DNA from: Sinotaia quadrata
Lineage: Eukaryota > Mollusca > Gastropoda > Architaenioglossa > Viviparidae
Length of the DNA: 64,000 nucleotides
Assembly (NCBI GenBank): GCA_028829895.1
Contig: CM054180.1
Span: forward strand, 91,389,135-91,453,134
Reading direction: 5' to 3'
Made by a program: the position numbers and the translations under genes. Of the stretch, positions 54,153 through 64,000 are shown one piece after another. Numbering within the stretch: the first letter of the stretch is position 1; every line of letters starts with the position of its first letter. The notes beneath the pieces were generated by a model. That model was not told the origin of the DNA. It did not search any database and saw only the letters and a program-made list of their open reading frames with translations.

Positions 54153-55260
54153 TTAACTCACCATTAAGCTACAAAAGTACAAAAAATTTGCCTTAGTCAA
54201 ATGAGCTAAGTAGGTGAGAGGTTTGTGATTTGTCTGAATGACAAAATGTTTGCCATATTGGTAGAATATTTGGACTGCCCAGACAATACTGAGACCTTCT
54301 TTCTCTGAAGTCAAATAATTCTGTTCGGTTGCATTTAACATACAAGTGGATACAGAATACCACCTTGTTTCTGCATCAGTATAGCATCTAGACCTGCATT
54401 GCTAACATCTGTTCTCAATTGAATTCATCATTGAAATCAGGCAAATAGAGGACTGGAGCTTTTGACAGGTAGTCTTTCAAACTAGCAAAGCTAGCTTCAT
54501 ACTCCTCACTCCAAATCACTAACTCAGGTTTGCCTTTCCTCATCAAATCAAAGAATGGTTTGACGATGGCACTGGACTTGGGGATGAATTTTCTATAGTA
54601 ACCAGACAAGCCCAAACAGATTTAACATTTGTTTTGGAGATGGGTCTTTCCATCTTTTCAAGTTTTCTCACTTTTGATCACAGGAGGCCTTGTCTGATTA
54701 TGTGTCCCAAATATTCAAGTTTGAAGTGTCCAAAGAAACATTTGGTTGATCAAACAGTAAGGTTAACTTTGGAATAACTTCTATAACACTTGTATGTGTT
54801 CTTCCAAGATCTGGGTAACCACCAAAATGTCGTCCATGAAGTTGACTGGGTTCATGGGTTCAATGAGCAAATCCCATCATCATAGAGAAAAGAGCTGGTG
54901 CTGTGAGGTTGTTGAATGGCATTACTCACCACTGATATTGGCGATCAGGGGTATTGAATCAAATTCAGTCTGTCTGCCTCACAGATTGGAATTTACCTAA
55001 AACCTTTTGTCAAGTCTAATTTAGAAAAATATTTTGCTCCACTGAGTCAAGCAAAAAGGTGCTCTGGTTTTGGCATCACTTCAACTAAAAAAAAACCACA
55101 ACAATCTGTTAATCTTTCTGTAGTCAACTCAAAATCAGTGTGTGCCATCCTTCCTTTTTTAACTAGGACAATAGGAGAGCTATATGGGGACTTTCTCACT
55201 CATATCTAAAGCTAACATAGAGTTGGTTTCCTATTTTATAGCATCCCATTTAGCATAACG
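54153..55260 (-). pseudogene. RT and RNase H of copy 3
   Basis: On the minus strand, the fingers begin near 55230 with SSPIVLVKK (single unit). The active site reads NFMDDILVVTQILE near 54840-54800, so the DD pair is intact. The connection GLSGYYRKFIP is at 54615. RNase H pieces EQNYLTSEKEGLSIVWAVQ and TNHKPLTYLAHL follow at 54330-54200. Frameshifts and stops separate these segments. Confidence 0.78.
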
Positions 55261-55302
55261 TAAAATACAGTTTCATGCTGATCAGATTATGATCCTGTAG
55301 TG

Positions 55303-56466
55303 CAGGGGTGCACAAACCGCGGCCCGCGGGCCGCATGCGGCCCCCGACAGGGCCCTGTGCGGCCCCCAGAAGACTTTAGGATGTTACCATTATTTGTAAC
55401 AGGCAAGGAGCTTTTAACATTAATCTGAACAAGGGAGTAGAACAGTGGTTTGCTTTCCCGTGGAAGCATCTTGTGCTGTGTTGAAAACAAACGCTGGATG
55501 CGGTATTGAGGTGAGAGGGCTGTGTATTGGGCACATTGTTCAGTTCAGCTGATCAAAGGTGTACTGTTGAAATAGTAGTATCTGCACATCTTTGATGTAT
55601 GGTGACATCAAATAGCATTAGAAAGAGGTCTATATCTAAACCCAAGTCGGCAGGCAGCCAGCTAAAGTTCAATCTGGGGATGGGGTGAGGTGACACTGGG
55701 GGGGGGGGAGGAAGGATGGTGCAGTCAGTGTGTGTGAATATGTGGCTGTGGATGTCTGGTTGGAATGTACTGAATGAAGTGAGTCTGTTACTGTGATGAA
55801 GGACTTCAACTGCAAGCGGTATTACAAAACAAAGCAGCTGCGACTTTTGATGACTTAAAAGGCACTGGAGAAACAACAAAATTGAGCAACTTTTAAAAGG
55901 TCTGTCAGCACAGCAACATTTCTTCACAAAAAAGTCTGAAGAAAACAAGTATTTTGCTGTGCAAGCTGCAAAGTAGCACATATTGTTGCCAAATCATCAG
56001 GCCTTTTACTGACAGTCATTGATCTTCATTGTTCACCTGAACTGAAGTAATCATTTCAGCAGAACAACATTTTAACATTTTATGGAAGTCTCAGCTCGAG
56101 CACAAACAGAAATGTCAAGGACTTGGCTTGCAAGTTGTTGTCAGAATTCGGCAGCACATACTTGTGTGAACAAACGTTTTCAGTAATGAACATGAACAAG
56201 AACAAGCTGAGATCGAATTTGACGAGAACAATCTCTGTTCGATTCTGAGGCTGGCGATGACAAAACTCGAACCAAATATTGATAAAGTTGTTAACAACAT
56301 TCAGGCTCACCCTTCTCACTAATAAAGACTAAATCTAGGTTAATAAGGCAAAAACGAATGTATTTCATTATTTCTGTTGTCATCCATGTGCAATCTGACT
56401 TGCGGCCCTCCATGCACTATCAATTGGAAATGTGGCCCTCTGGCCTAAAAAGTTTGTGCACCCCTG
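55303..56466 (+). mobile_element. hAT-type transposon 2, with perfect 8-bp target duplication
   Basis: The 1164-bp element starts CAGGGGTGCACAAAC and ends with its exact complement GTTTGTGCACCCCTG. CTGTAGTG flanks it at 55295-55302 and 56467-56474. The subterminal regions are GC-rich with GCGGCCC repeats (GCGGCCCGCGGGCCGC). It is inserted in copy 3, splitting the sequence between the integrase junction and the RT. Confidence 0.93.
55780..56330 (+). pseudogene. hAT transposase remnant (element 2)
   Basis: Plus-strand fragments: LQAVLQNKAAATFDDLKG at about 55810, and a C-terminal dimerisation-type segment LACKLLSEFGSTYLCEQTFS followed by MNMNKNKLRSNLTRT at about 56120-56225, then PNIDKVVNN. 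Only parts of the N-terminal third and the C-terminus remain; the catalytic DDE region is absent. Non-autonomous. Confidence 0.75.
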
Positions 56467-57032
56467 CTGTAGTGTGACTGTAAATTCATACAGACTAGTT
56501 TTTCTGGGTTAATCGGTAAAAACATCATGAGTTTCTTTTATCATACTCCATAACCATTGAGCACCAGAGTCTGAGAGTTCTGGATTTAAAATAATGTCAT
56601 TAATAGTTTCAATGACTGTTAACCTGGGTGTGGTAAACATCAGGAACAGAGGTAGTTATTATCTTTCCTGATTTAAGCCAAGCTCTCTTGTTTCTTTTAT
56701 CATTCAATTCTAACTGGGCAAATGCTATCTCTCTTTCTCACTTTTATTCTTTTGTATTTCTACTTCTTCTCTTTCACATTCACTTTTTATATCTAGTTCT
56801 TTCTTTTTTATTTCTAGTTCTTTTCTTTCATGCTTGTCTTTCTTTTTTATTTCTATGTAGTCTTTCACAAACTCTTTAGTGTCATCTGCAGAGGCCTATC
56901 CCTCTCTACTACCTTCCCCTCTTTTATCCACCTCAGTCTTTCTTCTAGCGTAATTTCCTTTCTTAAACCACAAAATAACTCTACCACAATCACTGGCTGG
57001 TGAGTAATCTGACTGATTTTACAAGAGTATCT

Positions 57033-57054
57033 CCACACACACACACACACACAC
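57033..57054. repeat. (CA)n microsatellite
   Basis: About 11 CA units inside the leader of copy 3. Confidence 0.85.
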
Positions 57055-58019
57055 TCAAGCAACTACTAAGCTTTAAATTTAGTTACTTAAAATGCACAAT
57101 CAATGTAAACAGTATAATATCCACACACTCAAGCAACTAGTAAATTTTAAATTTAGTTTCTTAAAATGTACAATAGTATAAACAATATATTTTCCATACA
57201 TCAATAATGGAAACTATTGTAATACATGTATCAATATGTATCTCTTTCTTGCTCTGTTTTTAGTCTAGGATTTCCCATTAAGTTCTAAGCTCAACAAATT
57301 TTTCAACAATTGTTTTCCACATTTACTAATTTCAGCACAATAACAGTTTAACAATTTTGACAAAATTTGACATCCCTGGACAGAGCCTATCCCTTTATGT
57401 GATGCCAATGCCACGTAGTTAATGGTTATGATTATTATTAATGAAACAATCGTCCATAAGTAATTACAAGTGATGAGAATCTTAATTTATGTTATTAATA
57501 ATTCTCCTGAGACACCACCATTTGTCTCTCTCACTTGGCGGATATTCAGGCGCTGTAAATGTTTTCTCTCTTCCACAACATTAAAGACAAACATTTACCA
57601 TCACACAATATTTCTATAGATGGAAAACTTACTAAAGAACAAGACAAATCCATCTTTATTCTATATTTAGCGAGCCCCAATCCACCCACTTTCTTCTCCA
57701 ACATAAGTTTATCTATATGTGTAAGAAAGTCAATAAATTTAACAATCAAATTACATATAACAAATACAATGATAAAGATTACTTGACAGCAATATTTCCA
57801 CAAAACCACATTCAAATAATTTTTATATTACACAATCTTATATCCTAAAATACAGTTCTATAAATTAGTGTCAATACAAATCACATGAGAGTTCATATCA
57901 GAAAACAGAAATGGAGTTATTAGAGTTAAGCTATAATAGTTTCTATGTAATCTTGTATAGTTGCTGCAATGCCCTTTTCATGTGCCTTTCATATCAAAGT
58001 CACAAGTTTATTATCACAT

Positions 58020-58940
58020 CAATTCCACATGTTTCTCTCCTTATGTAAAAACTGACTCGCTGATATTCTCTGGAAGCTAACCTGAATGCTCATTCGCCAT
58101 ACCAGCTCCTTCAAACAGTACAACAATTTATTTCAGCATAATATTGAGGTACATGGTATTGAAGAGTACTTATAGAATCAAAATGATGACGTAATCGACG
58201 AAAAAGATAAGACTAGTAACTGAATGGTTTCAGAAATGATAATCGATGCAGTTGTACAAAATCAGTTTGTGTTTGCAAAACTAGCCCTGAAGACGATGAA
58301 GAAAAAGAAAAAGACACAACTCTTGTTGAATTAAAGTTATCTGTAAAACAGATTGATTTTCTTCAAAAGAAACTTAGCAGACCTTTCATTAGATTGCTAG
58401 CTGTGTGACAAATTTCGGTTGTAATTGTATGCCTAATGTGTCTCACATATAACACAGTCTCCTTTTAGTAATATTTATTATCGCCGTGTTGCTATGTATA
58501 ATCAACATCTTAGAAATAACATACGGTCTGAATATCACTCTGATTATTATTTTCTAGTTGTTGATGTTTACAGATATTGATAACAGCTGATATTTCGTTG
58601 CTAGACTTAGAAACAATAATTATTTTGTTTTCGTGACACAACTGTTTATACGGCTAGATTTAAAACTATTATTGTTGGGGTAGTATTTTTTGGTAATTTT
58701 TTCAACCAGACGAATGCCACACACTTATGAAAACACTTCAACCACAGTTATTGAGCAGAAGTAAAGAGAAATCTTACCTAAGTATACAGAACAAGGTAAT
58801 ATTTTGACAATTCTAATGCTAGGCAAAACCCAGTATTTGTAAATTCGACATTGTGCTGTGTAGGGTTGAGACATAAATATACTAATTAGACCCATGCCCG
58901 GTAATAGAAATGATATTCTTTATCTTTAGCCTAATTAGAA
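58020..58940. other. noncoding stretch
   Basis: No array or gene recognised. 58260-58400 has a short frame (ALKTMKKKKKTQLLLN) that could be the degraded 5' part of the following hAT element. Confidence 0.4.
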
Positions 58941-58954
58941 GACAAAGCAAGACC

Positions 58955-59870
58955 CAGTGGGCAGGTTTTTGAACAAGAGGCAGGTCAAGCACAAAAGAAG
59001 TGAAGCACCAAATGAAGGCGATGTACCTAAACCCAAAATATCAACAACAAAGCTAATTTGTACTAACTTCTTTGGAAATATGACTCTTCGACCAGTAAGT
59101 TCTGTTGTTGCTTTATTTAGCCAGAGATGCTGGTGCAGTACCAATGCCTCATAGCCATTATTTGTTCTGGTGTTTTATCTAACGATGCAATGAAGTCTTC
59201 AAAACTCGGGGCATTTCATTACTCAACATAAAGACTTGAGTTCACTTGGAAAGGACGGGTGTTGATTTAAAAAACCTACAGAAACAGAGTTTTGATACTC
59301 ATGCATTTTTAGCTTCTTACAAAGTAACTCTTCGAATTGCTAAGAAAGGAAAAGCCATAACAATCTTTGAGATGCTAATGATGAACTGTAATAAGGATGT
59401 CTGTTTGGAAATGGACGACGAGCTGGCAGCATAGAAGGTGGCACAAGTGTTATTATAGCTATGAAAACTATAGCTCGACCAATTCACAATCTGGTTTACA
59501 ATGTGGAAGATCAGCTCATAGAATAGATTAAATTAGCCAAGTACTTTTACTGTACAGCTTGGTGGATATACAGAAGTGTAGGCAATTCTAATGGTGTATA
59601 TACATTTAGAACATGATGGCAATTTGAAGGAAGAATATTTGTTCAACGAATTTTCAATTATTTTTTTAAATGTTCAAGGCTGTGAAAGACTACATGTTTG
59701 GTCACTGAAGGTTGGAATTTAAGTTTAGGCGTTTATGTTCTGAAGGCGTTGAGGCAAGGATGTGGTAGCATTTCGTAGTGCTTACCCAGAGTGAGGCACT
59801 AACACTCGAATGTAAGTCAATGTACTGTTTCATTCACCGAGAAAATCTTGCTACAAAAAAAGCGGACTAA
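58955..59870 (+). pseudogene. hAT/ZBED-like transposase remnant (element 3)
   Basis: A basic start (KRQVKHKRSEAPNEGD) at 58957 leads to a decayed BED zinc-finger region (CLIAIICSGV and SKLGAFH near 59145-59220). HAFLASYKVTLRIAKKGKAI follows at 59300-59360. Then come IARPIHNLVYNVEDQL near 59470, VYIHLEHDGNLKEEYLF near 59595-59640, and a piece near 59810-59855 in the position of the HCxxHRexLAtKK region. The order matches ZBED5/SCAND3-type transposases. Frameshifts occur throughout. No terminal repeats were found, and the right side is replaced by a 30-bp array. Confidence 0.7.
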
Positions 59871-60175
59871 GTGTGAACTATGTAAAGGCGAAGTTATAAA
59901 GTGTGAACTATGTAAAGACAAAGTTATAAAGTGTGAACTATGTAAAGGCAAAGTTATAAAGTGTGAACTATGTAAAGGCGAAGTTATAAAGTGTGAACTA
60001 TGTAAAGGCAAAGTTATAAAGTGTGAACTATGTAAAGGCGAAGTTATAAAGTGTGAACTATGTAAAGGCGAAGTTATAAAGTGTGAACTATGTAAAGGCG
60101 AAGTTATAAAGTGTGAACTATGTAAAGGCGAAGTTATAAAGTGTGAACAATGCAAAGGCGAAGTTATAAAGTGTG
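59860..60175. repeat. 30-bp minisatellite
   Basis: About ten and a half units of AAAGTGTGAACTATGTAAAG plus GCGAAGTTAT, nearly identical. The frame reads KCELCKGEVI repeats; the minus strand reads a His/Ser repeat. It starts at the end of hAT remnant 3. Confidence 0.93.
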
Positions 60176-60489
60176 GAAAAAGGCGAACACTTTTAATTGG
60201 AGACTACTCACTGCATTATGTGTTAATATGGAGATTGACCTTAAACAACTATAATTTTTCAGTTTGATTATTTAATACCCTTAAGTTGGGTAAAATTACC
60301 TGTCCGAGACTATCTAGTACAAATTTCGTTCTCACTAGCTCGTGCCTTAATGTAGTTTTCAATCTGTTTCAAAGAGCATTTTTCGAACTAAATCTGTGTG
60401 CCTGCAGGTCTGTCTGTTTGAGCGTTTCTCTATATGTTTATTTCTTTCTCTTATTAAATCTATTTTTACTCTGGCTCTCTCATTTCAAC

Positions 60490-60908
60490 TCTTTGTTCTC
60501 TCTCTCTCAGTCCATCTTTGTTCTCTCTCCCTCTCAGTCCATCTCTTTGTTTTCTCCCTCTCTCTCTCTCAGTCCATCTCTTTGTTCTCTCTCTCTCTCT
60601 CTCAGTCCATCTCTTTGTTCTTTCTCTCCTTCTCTCTCAGTCCATCTCTTTGTTCTCTCTCTCTCAGTCCATCTCTTTGCTCTCTCTCTCTCAGTCCATC
60701 TCTTTGCTCTCTATCTCTCAGTCCATCTCTTTGCTCTCTCTCTCTCAGTCCATCTCTTTGCTCTCTCTCTCTCAGTCCATCTCTTTGCTCTCTCTCTCTC
60801 AGTCCATCTCTTTGCTCTCTCTCTCTCTCTCTCAGTCCATCTCTTTGTTCTCTCTCTCTCTCTCTCAGTCCATATCTTTGTTCTTTCTCTCTCTCAGTCC
60901 ATCTCTTT

Positions 60909-60945
<37 letters not shown>

Positions 60946-61063
60946 CCATCTCTTTGTTCTCTCTCCCTCTCAGTCCATCTCTTTGTTCTCTCTCTCAGTC
61001 CATCTCTGTTCTCTCTCTCTCTCTCAGTCCATCTCTTTGTTCTCTTTCTCAGTCCATCTCTTT

Positions 61064-61102
<39 letters not shown>

Positions 61103-61522
61103 CCATCTCTTTGTTCTCTCTCCCTCTCAGTCCATCTTTTTGTTCTCTCTCTCTCTCAGTCAATCTCTTTGTTCCCTCTGTCTCTCAGTCCATCTCTTTG
61201 TTCTCTCTCTCTCTCAGTCCATCTCTTTGTTCTTTCTCTCCTTCTCTCTCAGTCCATCTCTTTGTTCTCTCTCTCTCAGTCCATCTCTTTGTTCTCTCTC
61301 TCTCTCAGTCCCTCTTTGGTTTTTTCTCTCTCTCTCAGTCCATCTCTCTCTCCCTCACAGTCCATCTCTTTGTTCTCTCTCCCTCTCAGTCCATCTCTTT
61401 GTTCTTTCTCTCCTTCTCTCTCAGTCCATCTCTTTGTTCTCTCTCTCTCTCTCTCTCTCAGTCCCTCTTTGGTTTTTTCTCTCTCTCTCAGTCCATCTCT
61501 CTCTCCCTCTCAGTCCATCTTT

Positions 61523-61557
<35 letters not shown>

Positions 61558-61560
61558 CCA
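60490..61560. repeat. compound (CT)n array with CAGTCCATCTCTTTGTT core
   Basis: About 38 units of TCTCAGTCCATCTCTTTGTT separated by CT runs of variable length: an unbroken homopyrimidine-biased kilobase. All three plus frames stay open for 396-471 codons because TCT/CTC/CAG/TTT words contain no stop. Confidence 0.93.
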
Positions 61561-61699
61561 TCTCTTTGTACGCTGTTTCTTTTTGTCTTGTTCACCGTTC
61601 TCTCTCAACTCCCTTCTCTCTACTATTTTTCTCATTCTCTCTGTATCTCACTCACGTGTTCAACTAGATCTTCGATGCTGCAGATATTCGTTTATCACT

Positions 61700-62410
61700 G
61701 ACTTATGAAAGTTGACTGTAAAATGTATTCTTCAGCAAGTACTAGACCAATTTGCGACGTATTTATCTTGTAATAAGCTATCCTTGTCGTGGCAATATTG
61801 CGATCGCTTTTCTCGCCAGACAATGTATCCTCACTGCAAGTGAAGACAGCGATGATATCAGATGTATTTGTCACTAATTGTAGCAATTACTAGTCCTTTC
61901 AGGACACCTAACAATGCCACGATTGGATGTTATGCTTTTGATACAAAGTGTAGAGCAACAAAAGAAAAATTTGAAGTAACACATGTTACCAAAAAAGCTA
62001 CGAATAATGCATACAAAATAAAATTAACAGTTATTTCCCCTTACAATAGAATTATTCGTATCAGCCATAAACACCCACATTAGCATTGCATTAAAGAACT
62101 CACGTATTGTTGTCGTTAACGCACAGAATGTGCACACTTCAGTGTCAAGGTTTAATTACAGGTGTTACAAAGGTAGGTCCTCGTAGGCAAACTCCAAACA
62201 AGGGACAAAAATGCGGGCTGTTCGCTTGTGACAAAACTGTTATTGTGACAAGACTGTCACAATAGTCCAATTCGATCTCAACTGGTTTTGAAAGCGTCGA
62301 GAAACACTGAAAATAAATGTTTGATTTTCATGGATAGAGTACACAGGAAAAAGTATCTCGAGTTAGCTGAAATAGAAACACTTTTAGATTCCATGACTGA
62401 AGAATGCGCG
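61700..62410. other. unique noncoding stretch
   Basis: Short complex sequence between arrays. No domain recognised in frames up to 73 codons. Confidence 0.45.
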
Positions 62411-62414
62411 ACGT

Positions 62415-64000
62415 ATATAACTCGGTGTAAGTGCATAGCTCAATAGACGTAATTATACATAGCTCAGTAACGTAATTGAACATAGCTGTGTAGAGGTATA
62501 CATGGCTTAGTAGACGTAGATGGTATATGTACATAGCTTAGTAGACGTAATTTTAGACGTAATTGTACATAGATCAGTAGACGTAACTGTACATAGCATA
62601 GTAGGGGCATATATACATTAGCTTAGTAAGACATAATTTTAGATAGCTCAGTAGATGTAATTGAACATAGCTGAGTAGAGGTGTGTGTGTGTGTGTGTAA
62701 AAATTACAGATAGTTCTGTAGACGTAATTGTACATAGCTCAGTAGAGGTATAAATACATAGCTTAGTAGACATAATTATAGATTGCTCAGTAGGCGTAAT
62801 TGTACATAGCTCAGTAGAATAATTATAGATAGCTCAGTAAAAGTAAATGTGCATAGTTCAGTAGAAATAAATATACATAGCTCATAGATGTAATTAAATA
62901 AATGTACATACCTCAATAGAAGTAATTATACATAGCTTATTAGAAGTATATGTACATAGCTCAGAAGTCGTAATTGTACATATTTCAGTGGAGGTATATG
63001 CATAGCTTAGAAGACGTAATTTTACATAGCTCAATAATCGTACATTGCTTAGTCAACAGAACTTTTAGGTCAAGAGAAGTCAGTATATAACTCAGTAGAC
63101 ATACGTAACTAAGTAAACATACGGTTAAATAGATCAGTAGATGTATATACCTAAATAGATATTTTTATACATAGTCAACATCACAGTATATATACATGTA
63201 CATAGCTCAATAGAAGTAAATATACAGAGCTTAGTAGATGTAAATATACAGAGCTGAGTAGATGTTAATGTACGGAGCTCAGTAGAGGTAAATTTTCACA
63301 GCTCAGTAGTCATAAGTAACTCAATAGACATAAGTAACTCAGTAAACATACATGTATATAACTCAATAAACATACTTTACATTGCTCATTAGACATACAT
63401 GTATATAACTCAATAAACATACTTTACATTGCTCATTAGACATATATGTATATAACTCAATAAACATACTTTACATTGCTCATTTACATACATGTATATA
63501 ACTCAATAAACATACTTTACATTTCTCAGTAGACATACAAGTATATAACTCAATAAACATACTTCACATTTCTCAGTAGACATACAAGTATATAACTCAA
63601 TAAACATACTTTACATTGCTCATTTACATACATGTATATAACTCAATAAACATACTTTACATTTCTCAGTAGACATACATGTATATAACTCAATAAACAT
63701 ACGTTACATTGCTCATTAGACATATATGTATATAGCTCAATAAACATACGTTACATTGCTCATTTACATACATGTATATAACTCAATAAACATACTTTAC
63801 ATTTCTCAGTAGACATACAAGTATATAACTCAATAAACATACTTCACATTTCTCAGTAGACATACAAGTATATAAATCAATAAACATACTTTACATTGCT
63901 CATTTACATACATGTATATAACTCAATAAACATATTTACATTTCTCATTAGACATACATGTATATAACTCAATAAACATATTTACATTTCTCAGTAGATA
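62415..64000. repeat. degenerate then 47-bp minisatellite running off the window
   Basis: 62415-63300: irregular ATAGCTCAGTAGACGTAATT units of 22-35 bp. 63300-64000: regular units of ACATGTATATAACTCAATAA plus ACATACTTTACATTGCTCAT. A block from 63481 recurs at 63761 (280-bp higher-order period). The regular part looks derived from the degenerate part (shared TAACTCA and AGTAGACATA words). Confidence 0.88.

Larger units (their letters stand above)
53778..58010 (-). mobile_element. Gmr1-like retroelement, copy 3 (internally deleted, hAT-interrupted)
   Basis: Read on the minus strand: truncated 5' LTR 58010 to about 57515, leader to about 57000, Lys/Glu-rich gag-like part about 57000-56690, then a jump at about 56685 to the integrase-RT junction sequence (matching 43580-43760 of copy 2), a hAT insertion (56466-55303), RT to about 54420, RNase H 54400-54170, and a truncated 3' LTR 54172-53778. 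The rest of gag, the protease and the integrase are deleted. Confidence 0.8.

Noticed and set aside
59848..60267. 139-codon ORF with Cys-x-x-Cys repeats
   Set aside because: Frame is preserved only because the 30-bp unit is divisible by three; the opposite strand is equally open. Kept as a finding, not as a gene.
60286..61701. Three overlapping plus-strand ORFs of 396-471 codons rich in Leu, Ser, Phe and Pro
   Set aside because: All three frames are open at once because the CT-rich array has no stop trinucleotides. No codon structure or domain.

Overview
This is AT-rich animal nuclear DNA. It carries one recognisable host gene, decaying transposable elements and several dozen minisatellite arrays. 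The gene is an eyegone-type Pax gene (RED half of a paired domain plus a paired-class homeodomain), a family I know from invertebrates and not from vertebrates. That points to a non-vertebrate bilaterian. The microsatellite style and element types look mollusc-like to me, but this is a weak guess.

Host gene (minus strand, about 7.3-25.6 kb). Five exons can be placed with matching splice phases: 23133-22968, 20419-20261, 17145-16855, 11599-11415 and 7881-7306. They give a 458-residue model in which the PAI half of the paired domain is absent, the RED half is complete, and the homeodomain is split at the classical 46/47 position. Two further candidate N-terminal exons (25571-25409 and 22143-22048) are also phase 1 at the ends that matter, so the 5' end may be alternatively spliced. 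Introns are filled with minisatellites, one hAT-type transposon (14336-15991) and an LTR fragment (20678).

Mobile elements. Three degenerate Ty3/gypsy-class retroelements lie at 2384-6000 (+), 39932-46240 (+) and 53778-58010 (-). In the first two the integrase is upstream of the reverse transcriptase, the order typical of Gmr1-type elements and the reverse of ordinary gypsy. The third keeps the same integrase-RT junction sequence. The second copy has both LTRs and a polypurine tract, and carries a 51-bp in-frame quadruplication inside its RT. Three hAT/ZBED-like transposons are present (14.3-16.0, 55.3-56.5, 58.9-59.9 kb); the second has a perfect 8-bp target duplication and is nested in retroelement copy 3. 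There is also a non-LTR RT fragment (51.7-52.5 kb, -), a 164-bp MITE (39334-39497), and an unclassified GC-rich A/C-biased element with two short ORFs (36.4-38.3 kb) that has a diverged inverted relative at 53.3-53.8 kb.

Tandem repeats occupy much of 8.4-14.2, 16.0-19.3, 23.2-33.7, 47.6-50.0, 52.5-53.0 and 59.9-64.0 kb. Most of the long ORFs in these stretches are open only because the repeat unit is a multiple of three or lacks stops; I do not treat them as genes. The stretch 33.77-34.55 kb is an array-free, more complex island upstream of the Pax gene that could be regulatory. No rRNA, tRNA or CRISPR locus was found.
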